Origin: Candidatus Nanopelagicales bacterium | GTDB taxonomy: Bacteria; Actinomycetota; Actinomycetes; S36-B12; CAIYMF01 | DNA: 36,909 nt | NCBI GenBank assembly: GCA_017848795.1 | Contig: JAFIHG010000052.1 | Span: 1 to 36,909 of the forward strand | Direction: 5' to 3' | Shown here: piece after piece, positions 19,072 through 27,700 of the stretch | Numbering within the stretch: the first letter of the stretch is position 1 | Layout of the letters: every line of letters starts with the position of its first letter | Made by a program: the position numbers and the translations under genes | The notes under the pieces: generated by a model | Told to the model about the DNA's origin: nothing | Databases searched by the model: none | Seen by the model: the letters and a program-made list of their open reading frames with translations, nothing else

Positions 19072-20092
19072 GCGCGTGCACCTCCTTGGCGAACCAGCAC
19101 GAGCTCACGTGGCCCTCGCTCACCGTCTCCAGGGGCGGTCGCGGGTCGCGCCGGCACACGTCCTGCGCGAGCGGGCATCGGGGGTGGAACGGGCAGCCCG
19201 GCGGGACCTGCAGCAGGTTGGGCGGAAGGCCGCGGATGGCGGGCAGGCGCTCGACGGTCTCGGCGAGCTTGGGGATCGACTCCAGCAACCCGATCGTGTA
19301 CGGGTTGGCCGGCTGGTCGTAGATCTCGTCGACCGTGCCCTGCTCCATGGTGCGACCGGCGTACATCACCGTGATCCGCTGGGCGACGTCCGCGACAACG
19401 CCCAGGTCGTGGGTGATGAGGATCAGCCCCATGTCCGAGTCGCGCTGCAGCTCCGCCAGCAGCTCCATCACCTGCGCCTGCACGGTGACGTCGAGGGCCG
19501 TGGTCGGCTCGTCCGCGATCAACAGCTGGGGGCGCTGCGAGATCATCATCGCGATCATGATGCGCTGACGCATGCCCCCGGAGAACTGGTGCGGGTAGTC
19601 GCCGAAGCGTTGCGCCGCGGCCGGGATGCGCACCCGCTGCATCACGTCGATCGCCGCCGTCTTGGCGTCCGAGCGGCTCAGCCCGTCGTGCAACCGGTAC
19701 ATCTCGGCGATCTGCTCACCGACGCTGATGACCGGGTTCAGGGACGACAGCGCGTCCTGGAAGATCATCGCGATCTGGGTGCCGCGGATCTCGCGGTAGT
19801 CCTTCTCCGACAGCCCGACCAGCTCACGTCCCTTGAGCCGGATGCTGCCCTTGGGGATGCTCGCCGGGGGCATGTCGAGGATGCCCATGACCGCCTGCGC
19901 GGTGACGCTCTTGCCCGAGCCGCTCTCCCCGAGGATCGCGATCGTCTCGCCCGCGTTCAGCTCGAAGGACACGCCGTTGACGGCGCGTACCAGCCCGTCG
20001 CGCGTCTTGAACTGGACGTTGAGGTCCTCGACCGAGAGGAGTGGCCCGGTCCAGCCCTCGGCACCGGCCGTCTTGCGTACCGCCCTGCTCAC
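19052..20092 (-). CDS. oppD: Oligopeptide ABC importer ATPase (OppD/DppD type)
   Basis: A 346-residue ATPase paired with OppF. Walker A is GESGSGKS, Q-loop IFQDALSSLNP, signature FSGGMRQRIMIAMM, Walker B LLIADEPTTALD and switch His in LITHDLGVV. The C-terminus has the cysteine cluster GCPFHPRCPLAQDVC of the family. The GTG at 20092 is chosen because it forms a GTGA overlap with the oppC stop. The much longer in-frame reading upstream, to 20926, is only a shadow of oppC. Confidence 0.93.
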   Translation of the reverse strand: MSRAVRKTAGAEGWTGPLLSVEDLNVQFKTRDGLVRAVNGVSFELNAGETIAILGESGSGKSVTAQAVMGILDMPPASIPKGSIRLKGRELVGLSEKDYREIRGTQIAMIFQDALSSLNPVISVGEQIAEMYRLHDGLSRSDAKTAAIDVMQRVRIPAAAQRFGDYPHQFSGGMRQRIMIAMMISQRPQLLIADEPTTALDVTVQAQVMELLAELQRDSDMGLILITHDLGVVADVAQRITVMYAGRTMEQGTVDEIYDQPANPYTIGLLESIPKLAETVERLPAIRGLPPNLLQVPPGCPFHPRCPLAQDVCRRDPRPPLETVSEGHVSSCWFAKEVHARGGLRV

Positions 20093-21135
20093 TTCTGCCT
20101 CTTCGGGTCGAGCGCCTCGGACACCGCGTCCCCCATGAGGATGAACGCGAGGATGGTGAGGGTCAGGAAGCCCGCGGGGAACAGCAGCGTCCAGGGCGCC
20201 TGGAAGAAGACCTCCTGGGCGGAGCTGATCATCGTGCCCCAGGAGAAGTCCGGGTCCTGCAGGCCGAGTCCCAGGTAGCTGAACGTCGCCTCGGCCCCGA
20301 TGTAGACACCCAGGCCGATCACCGCCACGACGATCGAGGGACCGATCGCGTTGGGCAGCACATGGCGCCACATGATCCGCGAGTTGCTCGCGCCCAGCGC
20401 GCGGGCCGCCATCACGTAGTCCTGCCCCTTGGCCTCGATCGTGGTGGAGCGCACCAGGCGCGCAGCGGACACCCACCCGAGCACCACCAGGACGAACACC
20501 ACGCCCCAGATGCTGGGGAAACTGATCGCGGTCAGGACCACGATGCCACCGAGCAGCAGCGGCAGGCCGAAGAAGATGTCGACGATCCGCGAGAGCACCG
20601 CGTCGATCCAACCGCCGTAGAAGCCGGCGATGACGCCGATCGCCGAGCCGAGCGCGACGGTCAGCAGGCTCGCGATGAGGCCGACGGCCAGGCTGGGCCG
20701 GGCGCCGAAGATCGTGAGGGAGTAGACGTCGCAGCCGAGCTGGTCGGTGCCGAACCAGAACTGGCTGGACGGTGGCTGCAGGTAGTTGTCGAAGTTGCAC
20801 CCGCCGGTGAGCGAGGAGGTCTCGTCGACGTCGGCGAAGGCGTTCGGGAAGATGGCGATCGCGAGCACCGCGACGATGACGACGGAGCTGACCCAGAAGA
20901 TCGGCCGGTGCCGCAGCTCGTACCACGCGTCACCGAGCAGGCTGCGCGGGCGCGCGCCGGACACCGGCAGCTGCTCGCTCGCAGCGGCCTCGGCCTCCTG
21001 GCGACGCACCTGGTCGGCAAGCGCCTGGGAGTCGCGTTCGGCGTCCTCGCCGACCTGGTCGAGCAGCTGGTCGGTGACGGGCTCACCGTCCGTCAGCGCC
21101 TCGGTCTCCCGGCGCCCGGAGAAGAACTCACTCAT
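20089..21135 (-). CDS. oppC: Oligopeptide ABC importer permease (OppC/DppC type)
   Basis: A 348-residue inner-membrane permease. A hydrophilic N-terminus of about 75 residues, unusually long and acidic, precedes the first membrane helix (about 80-98). An external loop contains WFGTDQLGCDVYSL, the OppC-type 'GTDxxGRD' block. The cytoplasmic EAA loop reads MAARALGASNSRIMWRHVLPNA, and the usual GLGLQDPDFSWGTMI segment follows. It overlaps oppB by 8 nt and oppD by 4 nt, showing a tightly coupled operon. Confidence 0.93.
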   Translation of the reverse strand: MSEFFSGRRETEALTDGEPVTDQLLDQVGEDAERDSQALADQVRRQEAEAAASEQLPVSGARPRSLLGDAWYELRHRPIFWVSSVVIVAVLAIAIFPNAFADVDETSSLTGGCNFDNYLQPPSSQFWFGTDQLGCDVYSLTIFGARPSLAVGLIASLLTVALGSAIGVIAGFYGGWIDAVLSRIVDIFFGLPLLLGGIVVLTAISFPSIWGVVFVLVVLGWVSAARLVRSTTIEAKGQDYVMAARALGASNSRIMWRHVLPNAIGPSIVVAVIGLGVYIGAEATFSYLGLGLQDPDFSWGTMISSAQEVFFQAPWTLLFPAGFLTLTILAFILMGDAVSEALDPKRQK

Positions 21136-22054
21136 AGCGGATCCGCGGGTCGAGGACGCCGTACAGCAGGTCGACGAGCAGGTTCATGATCAGGTACGCG
21201 ACGATGAGTACGGTGACGAGCCCGACCACCACGACGCTCTCGTGCAACCGGATCGACTGGTAGAGCTGCTGGCCGATGCCCGGGATGTTGAAGATCCCCT
21301 CCGTGATGACCGCCCCTCCCATCAGCGCGGCGAAGTCGGCGCCGAGGAACGTCACGATGGGGATGAGCGAGTTGCGCAGGGAGTACTTGCGCAGGATGGT
21401 CCATGCCGGCAGTCCCTTCGCCCGGGCGGCGCGCACGTAGTCGCTGCCGAAGACCTCGAGCAGGCTCTGGCGGGTCAGCCGCAGGACGAAGGCGAAGGAG
21501 GCACTGGCCAGGACGAAGCCCGGCAGGATATAGCTCGTGGGCCAGCCGGCCTGGATCCCCGCCGGGGGCAGCCACCCGAGCTTGACACCGAACAGCCACT
21601 GCACCACATAACCGAGGACGAAGATCGGCGTGGCGATGAGCAGGAGCGTCGCGAGCAACGACAGGTGGTCGAAGGGACCGCCCTTGCGCAGGGCGGTCCA
21701 GATGCCCAGCGCGATCCCGAGCACCAGCTCGATCACGAACGCGGTCGCGGCGAGCTGGAGGGTGACCGGGATCCGCTGCATGAAGATGTCGATCACCGAG
21801 ACGTTGTTGAACGTCTTGCCGAAGTTCCCGGTGAAGATCCCGCCGATGTACTTGAAGTACTGGACGATGAACGGGTCGTTCAGGTTGAACTGGTCGATGA
21901 TGTACTGCAGGTACGCCGGGTTGCGCGGCTTGCCCCGCGACAGCGTGTCGATCGGGTTGCCCGGCAGCGCGAACATGAGCGCGTAGATCAGGAACGTGGT
22001 CCCGAAGAACACCGGGATCATCTGCAGCAACCGCCGCACGAAGTAGCGACCCAC
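21128..22054 (-). CDS. oppB: Oligopeptide ABC importer permease (OppB/DppB type)
   Basis: A 308-residue permease opening MGRYFVRRLLQMIPVFFGTT, the standard OppB start. About six membrane helices follow, with the EAA loop YVRAARAKGLPAWTILRKYS and the C-terminal GVLDPRIRYE signature. The GTG at 22054 has AAGGAGG just upstream. A strong hairpin lies between it and the binding-protein gene 93 nt upstream. Confidence 0.93.
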   Translation of the reverse strand: MGRYFVRRLLQMIPVFFGTTFLIYALMFALPGNPIDTLSRGKPRNPAYLQYIIDQFNLNDPFIVQYFKYIGGIFTGNFGKTFNNVSVIDIFMQRIPVTLQLAATAFVIELVLGIALGIWTALRKGGPFDHLSLLATLLLIATPIFVLGYVVQWLFGVKLGWLPPAGIQAGWPTSYILPGFVLASASFAFVLRLTRQSLLEVFGSDYVRAARAKGLPAWTILRKYSLRNSLIPIVTFLGADFAALMGGAVITEGIFNIPGIGQQLYQSIRLHESVVVVGLVTVLIVAYLIMNLLVDLLYGVLDPRIRYE

Positions 22055-22071
22055 TCACCCTCCTTCCGCGG

Positions 22072-22105
22072 CTGTGGGGGCGCCCCTTCGGGGACGCCCC
22101 CACAG
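22072..22105 (-). terminator. Intercistronic hairpin between binding protein and permease genes
   Basis: CTGTGGGGGCG-CCCC, a TTCG loop, and GGGA-CGCCCCCACAG form an 11-bp outer stem with a further 3 bp inside. There is no U-tract. In ABC importer operons such structures commonly give partial termination or protect the upstream message, so the binding protein is made in excess. That role is inferred here. Confidence 0.7.
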
Positions 22106-22147
22106 TCAGACGGCTGCCGACCTATGGTCGCGCCACGCTACCGCGGT

Positions 22148-23830
22148 TCAGGATCCGTTGACCTGGATCTCGGCCAGGTTGACGAAGCCCTGCGGGTTGA
22201 TCTTGACGTTCGAGACGTGCTCCGAGTAGCCGTAGTTGGTGTTCGGGAAGGTGGTCGCGAAGGCGACGAAGTCGCCGTACAGGACCTTCTCGGCCTCCAG
22301 CCAGTCGTTGATCTGCGCCTGCGGGTCCTGCTCCGCGTTGCCCCTGGCGACCAGTTCGTCGAACTGCTTGTTGCTGTAGCCGATGTAGTTGCTGGGTGCT
22401 CCGGTGCCGAACAGCGGGGCGATCATGTTGTTGATCGTCGGGTTGTCCGCCCCCCAGCCCAGGGCCAGGATGAAGCCGGTGTCACCCGCGCCGAGCTTGG
22501 CGTAGGCATCGAGCATCGCACCGAAGTCCGGGAACATCTTCAGCGTGCAGGCGACCCCGAGGTTCTGCTGGATCTGGTTGCACACGGCCTTGCGGACCGA
22601 GTTGTCCGCACCCTGGATCGAGGCGATCTGCACCTTGTTGCCGGGGACGCCGCCACCCTGCTCGAGCAGCTGCTTGGCCTTGGCCGCGTCGAAGACGCAG
22701 CTGTCGCCGCAGATGTCGGTCCCGCCACCGGGGATGGTGCTGGGGGCGAAGCTCTGCGCGACCGTGGCGGTGCCGTAGAGCAGCTTGTCGACGATGTCCT
22801 GGTAGTTGATCGCCTTGCGGATGGCGATCCGGACGTCCTTGTTCTTGAAGGTGTCGGTCTGCTGCGGGAACGCGTAGTAGCCGAACTGCAGCGCACCGGC
22901 CGTGTTCACATAGCGGTCGCCCAGGACCTGCTCCGCCGTCGCGAGTGCCTGCTGCGGCAGGCCGCTGACCCCGAGGATGTCGAGGTTGCCGGCCTGCAGG
23001 TCGGCCCATGCGGCGTTGTCGTCGTTGTAGACGCGGAAGTCGATCTGGTCGGCGTTGCCCGGCGTGGAGCCCTTGTAGTCCGGGTTCTTCACCAGCGTGA
23101 TGCTCTGGTTCGGCGTCCACGGCGTGTCCATCTTGTAGGGGCCGTTGCCGATCGGCTGCTTGCTGAAGTCCTCGGAGCCGGACACCGTGAGCGCGGTGCT
23201 CGGCATGGGGAGGATCTGCGGGCCGGCCAGGAAGTTCGCGAACAGCGACTCGCCGAGCGGCTTGTTGAGCTCCATCGAGAGCGTCGTGTCGTTGACGACC
23301 TTCAGCCCGCTCATCGTCTTCGCCTTGGGCGACTTCGCGTCCGACACGTCGTCGTAGCCGACGACGTCGAGCTGGCTGGGGCCGAAGACGAAGCCGAGCT
23401 GCTGGCCGTTGGGGCCGTACGCCGCGAAGTTCCAGGTGTCGACGAACGTCTTCGCCGTGATCTTCTCGCCGTTGGTGAACGTCCAGTCGGGGTTGATCTC
23501 GATCGTCCAGGTCTTGCCGTTGTCCGACGTCGAGACGGCCTTGGTCAGGTCGGTGGGCACCGGCTTGATGGACCCGTCGTCCTGGGTCTCGAAGTCGTAG
23601 ATGCCGATGATCATCTGGTTGAGGACGTTGAAGCAGTACAGGTCGTAGCAGTTGCTGGGCGTGAGGTTCTGCGGCTCCTCGATCGCGATCGAGAACGTGC
23701 CACCGCCGCCCGCGGGCGCCGAGCTGGTCGTGTCCCCACCGGGGGTGCTGCTCGACGCACAGGCGCTCAGGCCCAGCGCGGCGACGGCGGCCGCGCCCAC
23801 GAGCGCGAGTCCGCGTCTGGTTCGGAGCAT
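22148..23830 (-). CDS. oppA: Oligopeptide-binding lipoprotein (SBP family 5)
   Basis: A 560-residue extracytoplasmic solute-binding protein. The signal peptide (MLRTRRGLALVGAAAVAALG) ends in the lipobox LSAC, giving lipid-modified C24. A Ser/Gly/Thr-rich linker follows, then family-5 blocks: LTKAVSTSDNGKTWTIEI, PDWTFTNGEKITAKTFVDTW and the later KNKDVRIAIRKAINYQDIV. Four or more cysteines in the mature part (CYDLYC, CGDSC, and C residues near VCNQ and VACTL) suggest disulfides. The ATG at 23830 is chosen, with GGAAGGG 9 nt upstream; the TTG at 23839 overlaps that site. The locus resembles BldK-type importers of Streptomyces; the actual peptide ligand is unknown. Confidence 0.92.
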   Translation of the reverse strand: MLRTRRGLALVGAAAVAALGLSACASSSTPGGDTTSSAPAGGGGTFSIAIEEPQNLTPSNCYDLYCFNVLNQMIIGIYDFETQDDGSIKPVPTDLTKAVSTSDNGKTWTIEINPDWTFTNGEKITAKTFVDTWNFAAYGPNGQQLGFVFGPSQLDVVGYDDVSDAKSPKAKTMSGLKVVNDTTLSMELNKPLGESLFANFLAGPQILPMPSTALTVSGSEDFSKQPIGNGPYKMDTPWTPNQSITLVKNPDYKGSTPGNADQIDFRVYNDDNAAWADLQAGNLDILGVSGLPQQALATAEQVLGDRYVNTAGALQFGYYAFPQQTDTFKNKDVRIAIRKAINYQDIVDKLLYGTATVAQSFAPSTIPGGGTDICGDSCVFDAAKAKQLLEQGGGVPGNKVQIASIQGADNSVRKAVCNQIQQNLGVACTLKMFPDFGAMLDAYAKLGAGDTGFILALGWGADNPTINNMIAPLFGTGAPSNYIGYSNKQFDELVARGNAEQDPQAQINDWLEAEKVLYGDFVAFATTFPNTNYGYSEHVSNVKINPQGFVNLAEIQVNGS

Positions 23831-23846
23831 CCTTGTCAACCCTTCC

Positions 23847-23865
23847 GGCGCAGCCGCGCTGCGCC
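23847..23865 (-). promoter_or_regulatory. Hairpin just upstream of the oppA ribosome site
   Basis: GGCGCAG, a five-base loop, and CTGCGCC form a 7-bp stem ending immediately before the GGAAGG ribosome site of the binding-protein gene. A second small GC hairpin lies at 23878-23891. They may stabilise the message or modulate translation. In the rest of the gap (23831-24078) I see no gene and no convincing promoter. Confidence 0.35.
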
Positions 23866-24078
23866 ATGTCCAACCTCGCCCCCACGGGGGCCACGGCGAC
23901 TCCCGCCGGCTCCTGGACCTGCCGGGAACCGTCGAAAGCGTACGGTCAACAGCGAGCGAAACCGGCCTTCCCGGCGGTGGCGTGTCCGAATCGTGATGTT
24001 GACCCTCGGGACAGGATCGGCGAAGCCGCGCACGACCGGCCGTGATGTCCTAGGATCCCCCGCCCACCAGCGGCGGCG

Positions 24079-25977
24079 TCAGCCTGCGCGCTTGGCACGG
24101 GCGGTGGCGCGCGCACGGTCCGTGGCGTCGAGTTCCACCTTGCGCAGGCGGACCGTCGCCGGGGTCACCTCGAGGCACTCGTCCTGCCGGCAGAACTCCA
24201 GCGACTGCTCCAGGGAGAGGCTGCGCGGCGGGATGAGCGGTACGAGCACGTCGCCGGTCGAAGCCCGCATGTTGGTGAGCTTCTTCTCCTTGGTCGGGTT
24301 GACGTCCATGTCGTCGTTGCGCGAGTTCTCCCCGACGATCATCCCTTCGTACACCTCGGTGCCCGGGCCCACGAAGAGCGTGCCGCGCTCCTGCAGGTTG
24401 GCCAGCGCGAACCCGGTCGTCACGCCGCGGCGGTCCGCCACGAGCGAGCCCGTGGGCCGGGTGCGCAGCTCGCCGTGCCAGGGCTCGTACCCGTCGAAGA
24501 CGTGGTGGAGCAGGCCGGTGCCGCGGGTGTCGGTCAGGAACTCGGTGCGAAAGCCGATCAACCCCCGTGACGGCACGCGGTACTCCATGCGCACCCACCC
24601 GCTGCCGTGGTTGACCATCTGCTCCATGCGCCCCTTGCGCAGCGCCATCAGCTGGGTGACGACCCCGAGGTACTCCTCGGGGATGTCGACGGTCAGGTAC
24701 TCCATCGGCTCGTGCACCGTCCCGTCGACGGTCCGGGTGACGACCTGCGGTTTGCCGACGGTGAGCTCGAACCCCTCGCGGCGCATCAGCTCGACGAGGA
24801 TCGCCAGCGCCAGCTCGCCGCGGCCCTGCACCTCCCAGGTGTCGGGGCGGTCGGTGGGCCGCACGCGGATCGACACGTTGCCGACGAGCTCGGCGTCGAG
24901 CCGGCCCTTGACGAGCCGCGCGGTGAGCTTGCTGCCGCTCTGTCCGGCGAGCGGCGAGGTGTTGATGCCGATCGTCATGGAGATCGACGGCTCGTCGACG
25001 GTGATCGGCGGCAGCGGCCGCGGGTCCTCCGGGTCGGCGAGGGTCTCCCCGATCGTGATCTGTGGGATGCCGGCGATGGCGACGATCTCACCGGGTCCCG
25101 CCTGCTCTGCGGGCACCCGCTCGAGCGCCTCGGTCACGAGCAGCTCGGTCACCTTGACCCGCTCGATGCTCCCGTCGAGCCGGCACCACGCGACCTGCTG
25201 GCCCTTGCGCAGGGTCCCGGCGTGCACGCGGCACAGCGCCAGCCGCCCGAGGTACGGGGAGGCGTCGAGGTTCGTGACGTGGGCCTGCAGCGGCGCGCCG
25301 GGGTCGTAGGCAGGCGCCGGGACCGTCTCGAGCAGGGTACGGAACAGCGGCACCAGGTCGGCGCTGCCCGGCATCGCCCCGTCTGCCGGCCGTTCGAGGG
25401 ACGCGCGTCCGGCCTTGGCCGAGGCGTAGACCACCGGGAAGTCGATCTGCTCCTCGTCGGCGTCGAGGTCGAAGAACAGCTCGTACGTCTCGTCGACGAC
25501 CTCGGCGATGCGGGCGTCGGACCGGTCGACCTTGTTGACCACCAGCACCACAGGAAGCCGCTTGCTCAGCGCCTTGCGCAGCACGAACCTGGTCTGCGGC
25601 AACGGCCCTTCGGAGGCGTCGACGAGCAGCAGCACCCCGTCGACCATCTCCAGGCCCCGCTCGACCTCGCCGCCGAAGTCCGCGTGGCCGGGAGTGTCGA
25701 CGATGTTGAACAGGACCCCGCCGTCCGCGGCCCCTTCACCGTGGTAGCGGACCGTCGTGTTCTTGGCGAGGATGGTGATGCCCTTCTCCCGCTCCAGGTC
25801 CATCGAGTCCATCACCCGCTCGGCGACGGTGCCCTCCTCGGCCTGGTGCCGGCTGAACGCGCCGGACTGCCACAGCATCGCGTCGACCAGCGTCGTCTTG
25901 CCGTGGTCGACGTGCGCGATGATCGCGACGTTGCGCAGGTCGTCGCGCCGCGCCGGCGCGGACGTCTGTTGGGGCAT
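24079..25977 (-). CDS. typA: Ribosome-associated translational GTPase TypA/BipA
   Basis: A 632-residue elongation-factor-like GTPase. G1 is AHVDHGKT (21-28), G3 is [13 protein letters not shown]4 is NKVDRSDAR and G5 is YASAKAG. Then come domain II, the EF-G-like domains III and V, and the BipA-specific C-terminal domain with [21 protein letters not shown]. That block is diagnostic of BipA. The protein acts on the ribosome in stress and cold adaptation and in assembly of the large subunit. It starts at an ATG behind CGAGGT and is 58 nt downstream of the AlaX-like gene on the same strand. The importer operon follows on the same strand after 248 nt. Confidence 0.96.
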   Translation of the reverse strand: MPQQTSAPARRDDLRNVAIIAHVDHGKTTLVDAMLWQSGAFSRHQAEEGTVAERVMDSMDLEREKGITILAKNTTVRYHGEGAADGGVLFNIVDTPGHADFGGEVERGLEMVDGVLLLVDASEGPLPQTRFVLRKALSKRLPVVLVVNKVDRSDARIAEVVDETYELFFDLDADEEQIDFPVVYASAKAGRASLERPADGAMPGSADLVPLFRTLLETVPAPAYDPGAPLQAHVTNLDASPYLGRLALCRVHAGTLRKGQQVAWCRLDGSIERVKVTELLVTEALERVPAEQAGPGEIVAIAGIPQITIGETLADPEDPRPLPPITVDEPSISMTIGINTSPLAGQSGSKLTARLVKGRLDAELVGNVSIRVRPTDRPDTWEVQGRGELALAILVELMRREGFELTVGKPQVVTRTVDGTVHEPMEYLTVDIPEEYLGVVTQLMALRKGRMEQMVNHGSGWVRMEYRVPSRGLIGFRTEFLTDTRGTGLLHHVFDGYEPWHGELRTRPTGSLVADRRGVTTGFALANLQERGTLFVGPGTEVYEGMIVGENSRNDDMDVNPTKEKKLTNMRASTGDVLVPLIPPRSLSLEQSLEFCRQDECLEVTPATVRLRKVELDATDRARATARAKRAG

Positions 25978-26035
25978 GCGAGGACCTCGGGATCTGCAGT
26001 GGGGAACCGACAGATCCTACCCGCCGCGACGGGAG

Positions 26036-26938
26036 TCAGCCGTCCTGGCGACCGCCATCCTCGCCGGTCGCAGCGCCCGCCCGGGTGTCGACGACCAGCC
26101 CGCCCTCGGTGAGCGTCCAGCCGATCCGCACGCCGCCGAGGTCGGCGAGCGTACGCAGATGCGTACCGCCGCAGGGGATGCGAGCCGTCCCGTCGGGCAG
26201 GTCGCACGCCCAGCTCCGCCGCGCGGCCAGCGTGCGGTCGCCGGCCGTCTCCACGCGGACCGCGCCGCCGGTGGCGCACCATGTGTCGAGCAGTTCCTGG
26301 GCGCGTGCGCGGAGCTCGCCGTGCTGCTCGCGGAAGCCCGCGACCTCGAAGCCCGACTTGCGCAGCGTCCGGCCGAAGCGGTACTCGTCGCGCGAGCCGT
26401 GCGGCTGGATGCGGGACTGCTGCATCGCCAGCTGGTCCAGGTCCGGGTTGCCGCGGCTGTCGAGGCGGGGTGCCGGCTTGCGCCAGAGGGCAGCGGTCGC
26501 CTCGTTCAGGGCGAGCGCGGCGAGGTGGCATGCGGTGTGCCCGGCCGACAGCGCCGCGCGGCGTTCGACGTCCACGTTCAGTTCGACCCTGCTCCGCGGC
26601 GCCGGCGCCGGGCCTTCGAGCAGATGAGCGACGACCCAGGTCGCAGCGGGATCGTCACGGCGTACGCCGTCCGCCAGCAGTACGTTGGCGAGCTGCAGCC
26701 GGCCGGCGCCGTCGGGCGCGGCCACGACCGTGTCGAGCACCCGCTGCGCGTCGATCCAGCCGGTGTCCCCGGGCTGGTCGGGCCACCACGGGTCCAGCGG
26801 GTGGAACGGCGTGCTGTCGGTCACGACGGCGATGCGCCCGTCCGGGAGCGGCACCGCGGCCAGGACCGTGCCGGTGCCGTGCACGTCCCCCGCGGGGAAG
26901 GTCACGGTGGTTGCCGGGAAAGGGCGTTGCTCGCTCAC
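26036..26938 (-). CDS. AlaX-like alanyl-tRNA editing/metal-dependent hydrolase
   Basis: A 300-residue protein of the ThrRS/AlaRS second-additional-domain fold, which hydrolyses mischarged tRNA (for example Ser-tRNA-Ala). The zinc-ligand pattern is complete: H134 and H138 in GHTACHLAALAL, and C256 and H260 in IPCGGTHLRTL. The N-terminal region (TVLAAVPLPDGRIAVVTDSTPFHP) is the usual beta-barrel, though less conserved. It starts at the GTG at 26938; a GATCAT lying 5 nt upstream could be a poor -10 of a leaderless transcript. It is divergent from the pterin dehydratase gene. Substrate specificity cannot be read from the sequence. Confidence 0.82.
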   Translation of the reverse strand: MSEQRPFPATTVTFPAGDVHGTGTVLAAVPLPDGRIAVVTDSTPFHPLDPWWPDQPGDTGWIDAQRVLDTVVAAPDGAGRLQLANVLLADGVRRDDPAATWVVAHLLEGPAPAPRSRVELNVDVERRAALSAGHTACHLAALALNEATAALWRKPAPRLDSRGNPDLDQLAMQQSRIQPHGSRDEYRFGRTLRKSGFEVAGFREQHGELRARAQELLDTWCATGGAVRVETAGDRTLAARRSWACDLPDGTARIPCGGTHLRTLADLGGVRIGWTLTEGGLVVDTRAGAATGEDGGRQDG

Positions 26939-27023
26939 AGCACATGATCGTGCCAGCCCCGCGCTCGGCCGTGCCGTGCCGGTTCGTCCTGCCGGGACCG
27001 ACCCGCCCTGGGAGAGTGGGGCC

Positions 27024-27326
27024 ATGAGTAGCCGACTGCTCGACGACGACGAGCGCGACCGCCAGCTCGCCCAGCTACCGGACTGGTCCGGCGACGCGGA
27101 GCACATCACCTGCGCCTACACGTTCCCCGCGTTCCTGACCGGCGTCCTCGCCGTGGACGAGGTGGCGGCGGTCGCGGAGGCGATGGACCACCACCCCGAC
27201 ATCGACATCCGCTGGCGGACAGTGACGTTCACGCTCTCGACGCACACGGCCGGCGGCGTGACCCAGCTGGACATGGAACTCGCGCACCGGATCCACGAGA
27301 TCGCGACCTCGCACGGCGGCGAGTGA
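27024..27326 (+). CDS. Pterin-4a-carbinolamine dehydratase
   Basis: A 100-residue protein of the PCD/DCoH family, which recycles 4a-hydroxytetrahydrobiopterin. The active-site pattern is seen in MDHHPDIDIRWRTVTFTLST followed by HTAGGVTQLD: H56, H57, P58 and H74 correspond to the conserved HHP...H set. No aromatic amino acid hydroxylase lies in the window, so its role here may be pterin repair or another one. The ATG at 27024 has a purine-rich GGGAGAG 7 nt upstream. Confidence 0.9.
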   Translation: MSSRLLDDDERDRQLAQLPDWSGDAEHITCAYTFPAFLTGVLAVDEVAAVAEAMDHHPDIDIRWRTVTFTLSTHTAGGVTQLDMELAHRIHEIATSHGGE

Positions 27327-27350
27327 CGCCGGGCAGGCATCCGCCCGGCG
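27327..27350 (+). terminator. Hairpin after the pterin dehydratase gene
   Basis: CGCCGGGC, an 8-nt loop, and GCCCGGCG form a perfect 8-bp stem starting right after the stop codon, upstream of the DUF3467 promoter. There is no U-tract. Confidence 0.6.
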
Positions 27351-27358
27351 CGGGTCGA

Positions 27359-27364
27359 TAGCGT
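27359..27364 (+). promoter_or_regulatory. -10 box TAGCGT for the leaderless DUF3467 gene
   Basis: TAGCGT fits TANNNT and ends 6 nt before the ATG at 27371, which has no ribosome site. Confidence 0.45.
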
Positions 27365-27370
27365 CGGACC

Positions 27371-27691
27371 ATGGACGAGATGGCGCACGCGAGCCGGATC
27401 GAGATCCCGGACGCGCAGGTCGTGGGGGTTCCGGCGGACTTCGCCTCGGTCTGGCACACGCGGGAGTCGATCGTGCTCGACTTCCTGTCGGTCAAGGGCC
27501 CGGACCAGATGGGCGAGAGCGACGACGGCCAGCCGGTCGTGGTGCGGGACCTGGTGGTCAGCGCGCGCGTACGGATGCCACCGACGCACGTCATCGAACT
27601 GATGAAGGCGCTCGAACAGCAGCTGACCCGGTGGGAGACCGACACCGGCCAGCGTGCCCCGGCGCCGCCGCCGCACCCGGACCTGGGCTGA
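27371..27691 (+). CDS. DUF3467-family protein
   Basis: A 106-residue small acidic protein. Blocks typical of DUF3467 are visible: NARVWHTRESIVLDF-like text (here SVWHTRESIVLDFLSV), DLVVSARVRMPPTHVIELMKAL and a C-terminal QQLTRWE helix. The function of this family is not established. It ends 9 nt before the aldo/keto reductase start, so the two are probably co-transcribed from the leaderless promoter at 27359. Confidence 0.8.
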   Translation: MDEMAHASRIEIPDAQVVGVPADFASVWHTRESIVLDFLSVKGPDQMGESDDGQPVVVRDLVVSARVRMPPTHVIELMKALEQQLTRWETDTGQRAPAPPPHPDLG

Positions 27692-27700
27692 AGGAGGACG

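Noticed and set aside
19052-20926. Apparent 624-residue fusion ahead of OppD
   Set aside because: The extra N-terminal part is an off-frame reading of oppC. The GTGA overlap at 20089-20092 marks the true start.
20786-25309. 1507-codon open frame on the plus strand opposite the importer genes and typA
   Set aside because: It is low-complexity antisense text lying over five well-identified minus-strand genes.
25978-26035. A promoter or riboswitch upstream of typA
   Set aside because: The gap is only 58 nt and I see no recognisable aptamer or good -10 box.
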